Source: Floridanema evergladense (GTDB lineage: Bacteria > Cyanobacteriota > Cyanobacteriia > Cyanobacteriales > Aerosakkonemataceae). Taken from it: DNA of 64,000 nt. Made by a program: the position numbers and the translations under genes. The DNA is taken from NCBI RefSeq assembly GCF_041929205.1, contig NZ_JBHFNT010000202.1. One strand, written 5' to 3'. Positions 1 to 9,135 of this stretch are shown piece by piece (within the stretch, counting starts at the first letter, position 1; each line of letters begins with the position of its first letter). The notes under the pieces are model-generated. The model did not search any database. It was not told where the DNA came from and worked only from the letters and a program-made list of their open reading frames with translations.

Positions 1-182
1 TTTACTCTCTGCTTTCCATGCTTCTCTTCGTTTCATAAAAAATAAACTTACTTAGAAATAGGTATGTTGTGGCGATTTAGCGCTCTAATTACTACTCACG
101 AAAACCGCGATAAAGCGCAACAACTTACTAATGTTAATCTCAATTATTATAACTAGCAACTTGCGTTATTTAGTCTAAAATG

Positions 183-1445
183 TCAAGCTTTACCAACACC
201 TGCTTCACTAGCAATTTTATCACGACGCTTTTCCAAACTTCGTTCGTACAACTTCATTAATGGTGTAGAACTAACACCGTGTAAAAGTACAGAAATTACG
301 ATCGTTATATAAGTAATCCAGGCAATTTGTTCCCCTAAATTATCTTTTAACCCTTCACCAAAAGCATAGCATAAATAATACAATGAACCAACGCCACGAA
401 TACCAAACCAGCCAAATAAGTAACGGGTGATTTGAGGATAACCACCTCCTATTGTACTAAGCCAAGCTCCTACAGGTCTAATCAGAAAAATTAACAGTGC
501 TGCTACTAATAATCCTTGCCCAGCAAATTGTACAATTTGAGGTAATCTTAGGATGGAACCTAGTAATAAAATAGTCCCAACTTCCATCAATTTTTCAATT
601 CTTTCTGTAAATTCTAATTGAGATAGGCGTTTTTCTGGATCTTGATAGCTACGTTGAGCAATAATTCCGGCAACAAATACGGCTAAAAATCCATATCCAT
701 TGACAATTTCTGTTAAGGAATATGTGAGTAAAATGATGCCAAGTGCTACAAAATCTTCCATTAATTCACCAACTGGGCGAAATTTTTGTAGTCGTTTGTC
801 AATCCAAACTATTGCTTTTGGGACTAAAATACCCATAATAATACCAGCAGCAATTGCCCAAATTAAATCAATTGCTACCCACTGTTTAAACCAGTTTTCC
901 CAATTACTATCTTTTAAAGAGTGAATACCAAAATAAACGAAAGGAAAAGCTAAAGCATCGTTTAAACCGCCTTCTGAGGTTAGACCAAAACGTAATTCTT
1001 CTTTATCTTCTACATGGGAAATTTGGACTTCTGAAGCTAATACTGGGTCAGTTGGTGCTAGAATTGCGCCTAGTAAAATTGCTGGACCCCAGTCCATTTT
1101 TAGGAGAAAATGTCCGACAGCAGCGATCGCAAAAATGGAAATAGGCATTAAAAGACCAATTAGCCGAACTGTGGAACCCCAAGCCATAGGATGCAGCGGT
1201 CGATTCATTTTTAATCCGCAACTGAAGAGGGAAACAATTACCACAAATTCGGTCAATCTTTCCAAAGTTTCAGCATCTGGACGCAATTGAATTAGATGTA
1301 ATCCATAAGGCCCTAAAAATACGCCAACAATTAAGTATATTAAAGCAAAAGATAGGGGTAATCGGGCAATCCAACCAGAGGCTAAAGTAACAATTAGTAA
1401 TAATAACCCGATAACTAGCAGGTCAAGAATATAGATGTCTACCAT
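183..1445 (-). CDS. Cation:proton antiporter (CPA family)
   Basis: A 420-residue polytopic membrane protein that probably exchanges Na+ or K+ for H+ across the plasma or thylakoid membrane. Hydrophobic helices fill almost the whole length. The motifs APTDPVLASEVQ (about residues 130-141) and EGGLNDALAFPFV (about 157-169) match the paired Asp-containing helices that form the ion site in NhaP/CPA1-type exchangers. It ends in a short charged tail. The ATG at 1445 is the first in frame, and a HIP1 octamer (1447-1454) sits right against it, so no clear ribosome site is visible. It stands alone upstream of the WG-repeat genes. The family is secure; the ion specificity is not readable from sequence. 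Confidence 0.88.
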   Translation of the reverse strand: MVDIYILDLLVIGLLLLIVTLASGWIARLPLSFALIYLIVGVFLGPYGLHLIQLRPDAETLERLTEFVVIVSLFSCGLKMNRPLHPMAWGSTVRLIGLLMPISIFAIAAVGHFLLKMDWGPAILLGAILAPTDPVLASEVQISHVEDKEELRFGLTSEGGLNDALAFPFVYFGIHSLKDSNWENWFKQWVAIDLIWAIAAGIIMGILVPKAIVWIDKRLQKFRPVGELMEDFVALGIILLTYSLTEIVNGYGFLAVFVAGIIAQRSYQDPEKRLSQLEFTERIEKLMEVGTILLLGSILRLPQIVQFAGQGLLVAALLIFLIRPVGAWLSTIGGGYPQITRYLFGWFGIRGVGSLYYLCYAFGEGLKDNLGEQIAWITYITIVISVLLHGVSSTPLMKLYERSLEKRRDKIASEAGVGKA

Positions 1446-1579
1446 AGCGATCGCAGGTATATTGAGAGCAACTTTTTGACTTTACAAGGCAAACCTTTGC
1501 TCTCTAAATACCCTTTAGGAAGATATTTTAGTTACACTTCTCTATCTCTATCTATTGGATGAAATAGAGGGAAATTTCA

Positions 1580-2512
1580 TCACTGCTGTTTATTAATATT
1601 TTCGACAAATCTACCAGTTTTATCTATATACCCCGATTTATCTCCTAATCTCACTTCTGCCAAACCTCCCGAAAAACTCGCAGCAACATCAAACTGTGGT
1701 GGGATGACAAATTTTCCAGTTTTATCTATGTAGCCATTTTTATTATTAATAGATACTCTGGCTAAACCTTCAGAAAATGGATCGGCGCAGCCAAACTGTG
1801 GCGTAATTACAATTTTGCCTGTTCTATCCATATAACCGTATTTGCCGCTATTAGGAATATCAGGGTTTTCGTCAATTATTATTTGTACCAATCCCTCGGA
1901 AAATGTAAAAGCATGAGCTAAATTTATGGGAATAATTATTTTTCCACTACGGTCAATATAACCGTATTTTCTAGTAGATTTTTGGCTGTTAACAGAGTGA
2001 CTATGTGCAGATTTTTTCCCGTCTAATCCAACTAATCCCAACCCTTCAGAAAAGTGTTTTGCTTCATCATATTCAGGGGAAATTACTACATTTCCAGTTT
2101 TGTCGATGTAACCCCATTTGTTGCCAATTTTAACTGCTGCTAATCCTTCGTTAAATTCTAAGGCATCATCAAATTTTAAACCAATAACTATTTGACCTGT
2201 TTCTGATACATAGCCATATTTGTTTTTAATTCTTACCATGCCTAAACCATCAGAAAATTTCCTAGCTTCATCAAATTGAGGAGGAATAACTATTTTACCA
2301 GTGCGATCGGCATAACCATATTTTTCATTCTCTTGGATGGGAACTAAAGCACTCTTATTTTGAGGAGTGGGAATAACTGATGGTTCTGGTTTGGCTTCTT
2401 GGGTCATATTATGAGTATCTGAAGCCAGTGCTGATGGAGATTTGCCACTAATTATGCTGAAGCAGATAGCTAGAAAAGTTATTAAAAAGATTTTATTTAA
2501 ATTGAACTTCAT
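1580..2512 (-). CDS. WG-repeat protein, probably exported
   Basis: About 310 residues. A longer frame exists to 2587, but the ATG at 2512 is preferred because AGGTG lies seven bases upstream and a signal peptide (MKFNLNKIF then a hydrophobic run ending near ALAS) starts there. After a Pro/Gln-rich linker come six full WG repeats and one partial repeat, each about 37 residues, of the type G-Y-I-D-x-T-G-K-x-x-I-x-P-x-F-D followed by F-S-E-G-L. WG repeats form beta-rich scaffolds found in many bacterial surface proteins; no catalytic role is implied. One repeat is interrupted by a Ser/His/Lys-rich insert. It is a paralogue of the next gene upstream (2655-3719), same strand. Confidence 0.85.
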   Translation of the reverse strand: MKFNLNKIFLITFLAICFSIISGKSPSALASDTHNMTQEAKPEPSVIPTPQNKSALVPIQENEKYGYADRTGKIVIPPQFDEARKFSDGLGMVRIKNKYGYVSETGQIVIGLKFDDALEFNEGLAAVKIGNKWGYIDKTGNVVISPEYDEAKHFSEGLGLVGLDGKKSAHSHSVNSQKSTRKYGYIDRSGKIIIPINLAHAFTFSEGLVQIIIDENPDIPNSGKYGYMDRTGKIVITPQFGCADPFSEGLARVSINNKNGYIDKTGKFVIPPQFDVAASFSGGLAEVRLGDKSGYIDKTGRFVENINKQQ

Positions 2513-2654
2513 TTTAATACACCTAGTTACTTTAATCTGATTATAGTTTAGCCGATCGCAAATGATTGTCAACCTAGCCATACTCATGTGCTTAAATTTA
2601 CGCTTTTATCAATACAACCTTCCGCGAAAGCTAATTTAGATATCTGTATAATCC

Positions 2655-3719
2655 TTATTTAGTTGGTTTCCAAACAAATTTACCTGTTTTATCAATATAA
2701 CCAATTTTACCGTCATTGCTTCCAATGGTTGCCAGTCCATCAGAAAAACCATAGGCTTGATCAAATTGAGGTTTAATAACTATTTTCCCAGCTTTGTCGA
2801 TAAATCCCCATTTATTACCTATTTTTACAGTTGCTAATCCTTCAGAAAAAACATTAACTTCATCAAATATTGGCTTAATTGCTAAAATTCCTTTTTTATT
2901 AGCAAATCCCCATTTAGCACCAACTTTTACTGGTACTAATCCTTCAGAGAATAGGCTCGTGTCATCGAATATAGGCTTAATTACCACTTTTCCTTTTCTG
3001 TCAATGAATGCCCATTTCTTGCCAACTTTAATAGAGGCTAAACCTTCAGAAAACAAACTATTATCATCAAATATAATCTTAATAGCTGTTTTTCCTTTTT
3101 TATCAATGTGACCCCATTTTTTTCCGATTTTAACTGATGCCAATCCTTCAGAAAAGGGGCTAGTTTCATCATAAATAGGCTGAATTAATACTTGCCCTTT
3201 GGGATTGATATAGCCCCATTTATTACCAATTTTGACCGATGCTAATCCTTCGGAAAAGTCTTGTACTTCACTAAATTGAGGTTTAATGACGATTTTTCCT
3301 GTCTCGTCAATATAACCCCATTTGGAGCCAGTTTTAATAGCCGCTAAATTTTCTGAAAAGTTGTTTACTTCTTCAAATTGAGGCTTGATAATTATTTTGC
3401 CTGTCTGGTCAATGTAACCCCATTTAGAGTTTATACTGATTGGTGCTAAACCTTCTGAGAAACTGAATGTTAAATCGTATTGAGGTTGAATTAAAATTTT
3501 ACCTGTACGATCGATAAAGCCTTCTTTACCATTTTTAGTGATAGAAAAAAGTGGTTTTTCAGGTTGCTGAAGCTGCGTTTGTGAGCCAGAATTAACTGCT
3601 TGTGTTTGCTTTTCAGTAGCAGCTAATTCATCAATTTCTTTTTTTGGGCTACAGGATATTAAACTTATATGAGCAAGACAGAGGAAAAGCAAAATTGATT
3701 GGTTAATTTTTTTGTTCAT
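2655..3719 (-). CDS. WG-repeat lipoprotein
   Basis: 354 residues. The N-terminus (MNKKINQSILLFLCLAHISLISC) has a positively charged start, a hydrophobic core and a lipobox-like LISC, so Cys-23 is the likely lipidation site. A short Gln/Thr-rich linker leads to eight full WG repeats and one partial repeat (about residues 60-350) with the recurring G-F/Y-I-D-K-x-G-K and F-S-E-G-L-A blocks. The repeats are more alike here than in the neighbouring paralogue at 1580-2512, which suggests recent internal duplication. Probably an envelope-anchored binding or scaffold protein; the ligand is unknown. Confidence 0.87.
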   Translation of the reverse strand: MNKKINQSILLFLCLAHISLISCSPKKEIDELAATEKQTQAVNSGSQTQLQQPEKPLFSITKNGKEGFIDRTGKILIQPQYDLTFSFSEGLAPISINSKWGYIDQTGKIIIKPQFEEVNNFSENLAAIKTGSKWGYIDETGKIVIKPQFSEVQDFSEGLASVKIGNKWGYINPKGQVLIQPIYDETSPFSEGLASVKIGKKWGHIDKKGKTAIKIIFDDNSLFSEGLASIKVGKKWAFIDRKGKVVIKPIFDDTSLFSEGLVPVKVGAKWGFANKKGILAIKPIFDEVNVFSEGLATVKIGNKWGFIDKAGKIVIKPQFDQAYGFSDGLATIGSNDGKIGYIDKTGKFVWKPTK

Positions 3720-4123
3720 TGTTAGGAAAAGAAAATTGCTAAGAATTGGCTTAAAGTAGAAAATTTGTATGTTTTGAATTACTAAAAATTAGCTTAGTAG
3801 AAAATGTAATAGCTAGAGTTTACTATGAATTTTGGGCTCTCCCGTACTTGTGGTGGAAAACCCTGGTTTTAGGGACTGGGGACTGGGGACTAGGGACTGG
3901 GAAACCTTGTGGAGTAAGCACTTGGCTAATTAATTAGGTTTACTTATCACCATGATTACGGGAGAGCCGGATTTTGTTGCATGATTCTTCTTTTAACCAG
4001 AAATTCATCTATATTATTTGTTGACGATCGCAAAAGGAATTTTTCAAATTCGAGTGTTTTTACTATGTTCGATCGCTTTCTTTCCATGTTAATACCGTAA
4101 AAGTTCTTCTATGTCAATCAAAA
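3720..4123. other. Intergenic region holding MITE copy 1
   Basis: About 400 bases between the divergent lipoprotein gene (minus) and the small plus-strand gene at 4124. Apart from the mobile element at 3835-3968, it is AT-rich with several CGATCG palindromes (for example near 4025 and 4070). No further gene is visible. Confidence 0.7.
3827..3976 (+). mobile_element. MITE-like element copy 1 with 8-bp target duplication
   Basis: The element proper is 3835-3968 (134 bp). Its ends are imperfect 21-bp inverted repeats: GGCTCTCCCGTA plus nine more bases at the left, TACGGGAGAGCC closing the right. Flanks are GAATTTTG (3827-3834) and GGATTTTG (3969-3976), an 8-bp duplication with one mismatch. Inside is a run of GGGACTG heptamers. 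It has no coding capacity. Near-identical to 37165-37298, and a reversed, longer copy lies at 35021-35195. Confidence 0.85.
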
Positions 4124-4426
4124 ATGCTTGTCCAAAGTCGATCGCTTGATACTTTAGATTACAGAACAATTGTACTAACAGAAGATAGAAAAGCTTTAAG
4201 TTACGAAGTCGTCAGAAGATTTGCAGAAGCGACAGAGGCGGTAGAATGCTTTTGGAGGATTAGCGATCGATCTTTTTCTGGTTGTGTAGCAGAAGTTTGG
4301 TTTAACGAGTTGCCAATAGCCGGAGAATTTGCGCGGGTGTGTGGCGATCGAACTGGTGTTAATTGTAAGCTGCGAGTAACTTCCGAAGGCCCAGCTAAAT
4401 TTTACGTGACTGTACCTTGTTTGTAA
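4124..4426 (+). CDS. Small hypothetical protein
   Basis: 100 residues, ATG start at 4124, ending at 4426. It is soluble by composition, with a mixed alpha/beta pattern: SYEVVRRFAEATEAVECFW is probably helical and the C-terminal KFYVTVPCL a strand. No family is recognised and no strong ribosome site is visible. The opposite strand is also open over 4196-4483, but that frame runs into the hairpin downstream and looks non-coding. It converges with the gene at 4500-4823. Confidence 0.5.
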   Translation: MLVQSRSLDTLDYRTIVLTEDRKALSYEVVRRFAEATEAVECFWRISDRSFSGCVAEVWFNELPIAGEFARVCGDRTGVNCKLRVTSEGPAKFYVTVPCL

Positions 4427-4451
4427 ATATAGAAAAGTCTCTATATTGTAG

Positions 4452-4478
4452 GGTGCGTTAGCTTTAGCGTAACGCACC
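4452..4478. terminator. Hairpin between convergent genes
   Basis: GGTGCGTTA (4452-4460) pairs perfectly with TAACGCACC (4470-4478) across a 9-base loop. It lies between two genes that end towards each other (4426 and 4500), so it may stop transcription both ways. The GGTGCGTTA...TAACGCACC palindrome is also a common dispersed cyanobacterial repeat. There is no long T-run, so terminator function is inferred. Confidence 0.55.
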
Positions 4479-4499
4479 ATCACCCATCTTTAGTGTCGT

Positions 4500-4823
4500 T
4501 TAAAAAGGAGGTAATAAACCTGTGTTTGCTATGATTCCTTGCATAGCAGCTTGTTTAGCAACCTGAAAAGCTACTTCAGCATATCGATCGATAAAATCAA
4601 ATTCAGGTTTAGAAGCATGAAAAGGTCTAATCCCAAGTGATTCTACTTTATATTTTTGCTCAAGTTTCCATCCATTTGGAATACAGGTTAAACTCAGTTC
4701 TGAAGCATCAATATTTTTAATCCAAAATTCATTACTAAACAAAGGAGGGTTATCATAAAGAGCTACTTTTAATCTACCTGTTTGGCTACAGATAAAAAAT
4801 TTTATCTCATGTACATAAGCCAT
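4500..4823 (-). CDS. Small hypothetical protein
   Basis: 107 residues. The start is well supported: AAGGTG sits five bases before the ATG at 4823. The sequence reads as a small soluble beta-rich domain (EIKFFICSQTGRLKVALYD at the start), followed by a helix (DRYAEVAFQVAKQAAMQG) and a short tail ending LLPPF. No family recognised. It lies alone between a convergent small gene and glcF. Confidence 0.6.
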   Translation of the reverse strand: MAYVHEIKFFICSQTGRLKVALYDNPPLFSNEFWIKNIDASELSLTCIPNGWKLEQKYKVESLGIRPFHASKPEFDFIDRYAEVAFQVAKQAAMQGIIANTGLLPPF

Positions 4824-5017
4824 GTTTTCACCTTCTATTTTTAGAAATCTTGTATGGTGGACATAGCTAAAGTTTAAGAAGTTTAAAAAGTACCGACAAC
4901 AGTATATTTTCGGAATTTCCTAAACTCAACTGCTGGCAAAGTCAATTCGGTCTGAATTTATTTGCAATTCAAAACCCAGAAATGACGAATTTTGCCAGCA
5001 ATTCACTGCTTACCAAT

Positions 5018-6364
5018 TTATGCGTCGATTTTTACACCTCGAATTGAGTAATCTAATAATTCGATCGGGTGCATAATCGGAATTTCCTTTCCTTGAATCT
5101 GCAAATGTTTACTAATTTGCAAACTACAACCAGGATTCGCAGAAGCAATTAAACGCGCCCCAGTATTCAACAAATTAGTAACTTTTTGTTCTCCCAATTC
5201 TTCTGCTACTTCTGGTTGCAGCATATTATAAACACCTGCACTACCACAACATAAAGCAGCATCTATTGGTTCGCGCAATTTCACCCCAGGAATTTGCTTT
5301 AATAATTGACGAGGTTGGATACTAATTTTTTGACCATGTAACAAGTGACAAGCATCTTGATAAACCATTATTAACTCATTATCACTAATCGGTGAAAGTG
5401 GCGCTTTTAATCCCACTTCTGCCAAAAATTCTTGAGCATCTTTCACCTTAGCTGCAAATGCTTTTGCCTTGTCCCGATAGTTACGATCGTCTGCCAAAAT
5501 ATGACCGTACTCTTTCAAAGTGTGACCGCAACCAGCCGCATTAATAATGATAAAATCAACGCCAGTTTCAGCAAAACTGTCAATCATTTGTCGCGCCAAA
5601 CTTTGCGCTTGTTCCCTTTGTCCTTGGTGTTCCGGTAAAGCAGCACAACAACCTTGACTTTTAGGAATAACAACCTCGCAACCGTTAGCAGTTAAAACTC
5701 TTACAGTTGCTTCATTTACCTTAGAGAAAAACAGTCGTTGTACACAACCCAAAATCACCCCTACCCGATACCTTTTTTCCCCTTTTGCTGGGATAACTTC
5801 CGGTAAAGTATCGACAAAAGATTTAGCAGTTACATTAGGCAAAAGAGATTCCATCGCCCCTAAACGAGGCGAGATTTTTTTCAGTAATCCAGTAGCGCGG
5901 AAAAACTTAGGAAATCCCAACTTTTGATACACCAATAAAGGTGCTAACAAAACCCGTAATCTTTGCGGATAAGGAAACAAATTAAAAATCAATTTTCTAT
6001 ACAGAGTATCCGGCAAACTCCGCGAATAATTTCTTTCAATTTGCGGACGAGTTGCGGCAATTAACTTGTCATATTGTACCCCGGAAGGACAAGTAGTAAC
6101 ACAAGCCAAACAACCCAAACAACTATCAAAATGCTGTACCGTTCCTTCAGCAAGAGGTGCTTCTCCCTCATTAATCGCATCCATTAAATAAATGCGTCCT
6201 CTAGGAGAATCCATCTCCTTACCAATCACGCGATAACTCGGACAAGTGGAAAGACAAAAACCACAATGTACACAAGTATCAATTAACTTTGGATTAGGCG
6301 GATTCTTCGGATCAAACCCACTCAAATCTTCATTATTTGTTGCTGGTTTCTCAGAAATCTGCAT
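5018..6364 (-). CDS. glcF: Glycolate dehydrogenase iron-sulfur subunit GlcF
   Basis: 448 residues. Two ferredoxin-like 4Fe-4S motifs lie in the first 115 residues (CVHCGFCLSTCPSY and CLGCLACVTTCPSG). Two cysteine-rich CCG domains follow, seen in GCCAALPEHQG (about 240) and ALCCGSAGVYN (about 373). This is the electron-transfer subunit that takes electrons from the flavin subunits GlcD/GlcE during glycolate oxidation, feeding the photorespiratory glycolate pathway. It lies 45 bases downstream of glcE on the same strand, so the two are probably one transcript. A purine-rich stretch (GGAAGAGAAG) precedes the ATG. Length is normal for the family. Confidence 0.93.
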   Translation of the reverse strand: MQISEKPATNNEDLSGFDPKNPPNPKLIDTCVHCGFCLSTCPSYRVIGKEMDSPRGRIYLMDAINEGEAPLAEGTVQHFDSCLGCLACVTTCPSGVQYDKLIAATRPQIERNYSRSLPDTLYRKLIFNLFPYPQRLRVLLAPLLVYQKLGFPKFFRATGLLKKISPRLGAMESLLPNVTAKSFVDTLPEVIPAKGEKRYRVGVILGCVQRLFFSKVNEATVRVLTANGCEVVIPKSQGCCAALPEHQGQREQAQSLARQMIDSFAETGVDFIIINAAGCGHTLKEYGHILADDRNYRDKAKAFAAKVKDAQEFLAEVGLKAPLSPISDNELIMVYQDACHLLHGQKISIQPRQLLKQIPGVKLREPIDAALCCGSAGVYNMLQPEVAEELGEQKVTNLLNTGARLIASANPGCSLQISKHLQIQGKEIPIMHPIELLDYSIRGVKIDA

Positions 6365-6409
6365 CTTCTCTTCCTTCGCGCTCTTCGCGTCTTCGCGGTT
6401 TAATTAAAA

Positions 6410-7729
6410 CTAAATCCCTGCCACAAACCGATGAGGACTAAAAATATTATCAGGGTCAAACTGCTGCTTAATTTTTCGCATTACATCAAAAGCATTGCCA
6501 CTGTAACCCCAAACATCCAACTGTTTTTTCCAAGCTAAAGGTGCTTCTAAAACCGTGAGAAAACCGCTATTTGATTGACATAAATTTCTCATTTGTAAAA
6601 TTGTTTGTGATGACAAGTTTGCACTATCAAATTTTAACAATCCTAACCCATTACTAGCATGAATCAATCCCATACTTCCAGGGGCAAGTTTATCCAGTTG
6701 AGTTAGGGTGGTGACAGCAGCAGTGGGTAATACTCCTATTTTGCAGGCGATCGCCAACTCTGCACCAACTTCCCACATAGAATCTTGTAATCCTTGCCAT
6801 AGATTAACTTCATCATTAGCCGAAATTTGGCTACCTGACAAACCCAACTTTTCCCCTACTTCTAAAAGACGGTTTGATTGCTCTTTAACACTTTCCATTA
6901 CACTTTGAAATCGAGCAATTAAACCCAGACCTTTACCCAATCCCAACTTATTGACTAATTCAGTAGATAATAAATCAATTGCGATCGGAGTTAAAGCCGA
7001 AGCCAGCAAAATTTTATTAGCTTCCGCAATCGCATCTGCTGCACCAATTAACGCTACAGTTTGGGAAGCTTCCGACATTGGATAAAGTCGAAAAGTGACT
7101 TGACTAATAATTCCTAAAGTGCCAAAAGAACCCGTAAATAACTTCATTAAATCGTATCCGGCAACATTTTTTACTACTCTGCCGCCAGCTTTGGCAATTT
7201 TGCCATCATAACGAACAAAAGAAATTCCTAATAACATATCTCGCACGCCGCCATAACGTTGGCGCAGCGAACCAGCATCAGCTGTAGCCACAATTCCGCC
7301 GATAGTTGCTGTTTGGGGATAAGCTGGATCTAAAGCGAGAAATTGCTTTTCTTTAGCAACAATTTCTTGAATATCAGCAAATTTTGCTCCAGCTTCTACA
7401 GTGAATGTTAAATCTCCGATCGCGTGTTCCACAATTCGATTTAAGCGCTTTGTGCTAACAATTAAATCGATATTTTTCGTTAAACCACCCCAAGTCAGTT
7501 TGCTACTATTACCGCAAGCTAAAACCCGCCAATGATTTTTATCAGCACAGGCAATAATTTCGCCTAACTCTTCTTGAGTATTTGGATAAACGATGCAACT
7601 AGGAGAAGAATTTTCTGTTACTTTCAGTATTGTTTCTTGTTGGGTTGCTTCTATTTCTTCCCAGGTACAAATTGCGCTTGGGTTAAGGATAGATGTGAGT
7701 TGTTGTGCGATCGCAGTTTGAGTTATCAA
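6410..7729 (-). CDS. glcE: Glycolate dehydrogenase FAD-binding subunit GlcE
   Basis: 439 residues. FAD_binding_4-type oxidoreductase of the PCMH fold: ATIGGIVATADAGSLRQRYGGVRDMLLG (about residues 140-167) and GGRVVKNVAGYDLMKLFTGSFGTLGII carry the flavin-binding Gly-rich loops. The C-terminus RKIKQQFDPDNIFSPHRFV is the usual end of this family. It acts with GlcD and GlcF to oxidise glycolate to glyoxylate. It sits directly upstream of glcF, whereas glcD lies about 4.8 kb away, beyond accessory genes on the opposite strand. Confidence 0.92.
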   Translation of the reverse strand: MITQTAIAQQLTSILNPSAICTWEEIEATQQETILKVTENSSPSCIVYPNTQEELGEIIACADKNHWRVLACGNSSKLTWGGLTKNIDLIVSTKRLNRIVEHAIGDLTFTVEAGAKFADIQEIVAKEKQFLALDPAYPQTATIGGIVATADAGSLRQRYGGVRDMLLGISFVRYDGKIAKAGGRVVKNVAGYDLMKLFTGSFGTLGIISQVTFRLYPMSEASQTVALIGAADAIAEANKILLASALTPIAIDLLSTELVNKLGLGKGLGLIARFQSVMESVKEQSNRLLEVGEKLGLSGSQISANDEVNLWQGLQDSMWEVGAELAIACKIGVLPTAAVTTLTQLDKLAPGSMGLIHASNGLGLLKFDSANLSSQTILQMRNLCQSNSGFLTVLEAPLAWKKQLDVWGYSGNAFDVMRKIKQQFDPDNIFSPHRFVAGI

Positions 7730-7929
7730 GTATCAAATCCCCTTTATAGAAATAGTTGTAAATTTTACTACTCTATCAATTATCGTTCACCATTGGACTA
7801 TTTCTATACACCGAGCAAAGTTGCTATTAATGCAGAGTTTACCCTGGTTTTTGAGTTAACCCAAAGCAAAATTTTGCAAAAAACCGGGTATCTGCTTCAT
7901 ATTATTTTGCGTGGTGGCGATCGGATTTA

Positions 7930-8805
7930 TTAGTGCGCCGCTAACCAAGCCGACAAATCATCCAGACTGCTAAAATCCAGTAACGCCTCACTTAAATCTT
8001 CCAATACAGATAGCGGTAAGTTAGATATGCGTCCTCTGAGTTCGTCGGATAACTCTCCAAAGCGGTGCAACAAAATACGAACAACTAAATTAGCAGCTTC
8101 TTGCTGTCGTCCTTCCAGTTGTCCTTCAATTCGTCCTTCAATTCGTCCTTCTTCTTTGGCTTCCCGATAAACTCTACTTTCTTCCAATCGCATTCCCAGC
8201 ATGGCTTCTACCTCCTGACGACTTAGATTAGTAAACTTGTAAACGATTATGGTGGCGATCGTATTTATTATGGCGCGACTTGCCTCTGGTTCGCTGACTT
8301 CTTGTTGGGCACGTTCGAGTAAATGCCTTGCCTCTACTGGTGCTTGTTCTTCAGAGACAATTGTGAGTACCATCAAAGCTATCCCTAACGGTAACTCTCG
8401 AATCCCACCTAACTCGTTCAGATACACTCGATGCACTTGATCGGAGTTTAGCAGCGATCGATAAGGATGAGAATCGCTTTGTTCCATACTGCGTGTCGGA
8501 TAAATCACTACCGCTTGCCAATCCGAATAACGCTCTCGATTGCGGTAAAAATAGAGAAATGCTTCCCCGAATAAACGTTCGTATAATCGTTCGTCTTTCT
8601 GAAACTGAACTTCGCAGAAGTAGACGATTCCTGTACTATCAGTTTCCGGTGGCAGAAATACACCATCAATCTCAAATTTTGGTTCTTTAACTGCTACCGA
8701 GTCAAAGCGATACCTGCTGGCATTAGCTGGGGGAGTTGCCAGTAAGTCGAATAACAGAGTAGGTGATTGCTGGAAGAGTTTGTAAAAGATTGAGTCTCGC
8801 CGCAT
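7930..8805 (-). CDS. Rpn/DUF2887-type PD-(D/E)XK nuclease family protein
   Basis: 291 residues. The N-terminal half matches the Rpn/DUF2887 family of recombination-promoting nucleases: RRDSIFYKLFQQSP at the start, then FEIDGVF and FCEVQFQKD, which supply the Asp and the Glu-x-Gln of a degenerate PD-(D/E)XK core, and YRNRERYSDWQAVVIYPTR. Near residues 225-245 it has a repetitive EGRIEGRIEGQLEGRQ segment, typical of this family and coded by tandem 12-base units. The C-terminus is a helical tail. These genes are common in cyanobacterial accessory DNA and often multicopy. Its position between glcE and inserted plus-strand genes fits a mobile region. Confidence 0.85.
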   Translation of the reverse strand: MRRDSIFYKLFQQSPTLLFDLLATPPANASRYRFDSVAVKEPKFEIDGVFLPPETDSTGIVYFCEVQFQKDERLYERLFGEAFLYFYRNRERYSDWQAVVIYPTRSMEQSDSHPYRSLLNSDQVHRVYLNELGGIRELPLGIALMVLTIVSEEQAPVEARHLLERAQQEVSEPEASRAIINTIATIIVYKFTNLSRQEVEAMLGMRLEESRVYREAKEEGRIEGRIEGQLEGRQQEAANLVVRILLHRFGELSDELRGRISNLPLSVLEDLSEALLDFSSLDDLSAWLAAH

Positions 8806-9135
8806 GAATCAGGTTGTAGCGGATAAATCAAGTCAATTGTACTGTTTAATACTACCGTTTTTACGCTTCGGTAATAGTTAAAATTTATGGTTGGGAAATT
8901 GGGACTTACTAAATGGGGAATTTCTAATCAAATTAAGTTAATTTTACGTCAGAGTTACAGTTTTATAATCTTGGCAATTTGCCAGAAAAGCTATTAGTAA
9001 GAAATTTACTATTCAAATTAAAGGGAGAAAGAAAATCCAAGATATGTTCATACTTAATGGGATTAATCCGTCTTCAGACAGAGGAAACAGCCAGAGCGAA
9101 GCAGTATTCTTTAAATTAATTTCAAGGTCTTGAAA
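8806..9135. other. Divergent intergenic region
   Basis: About 330 bases between the Rpn gene (minus) and the glycosyltransferase (plus), so it must hold two promoters. A short open frame at 9044-9133 (29 codons, ATG to TGA) ends two bases before the glycosyltransferase ATG, but it has no well-placed ribosome site. Nothing else is recognised. Confidence 0.5.

Noticed and set aside
4196..4483. Minus-strand open frame opposite the small gene at 4124
   Set aside because: It begins inside the GGTGCGTTA hairpin, has no ribosome site and an erratic composition. The plus-strand frame is the more plausible one.
7574..7933. Plus-strand frame across the glcE start and the following gap
   Set aside because: It mostly overlaps the clear glcE N-terminus on the other strand and shows no recognisable protein features.
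9044..9133. 29-codon frame just before the family 2 glycosyltransferase
   Set aside because: The only purine-rich sequence is too far upstream of its ATG, and the peptide resembles nothing known. It is mentioned in the intergenic entry but not called as a gene.
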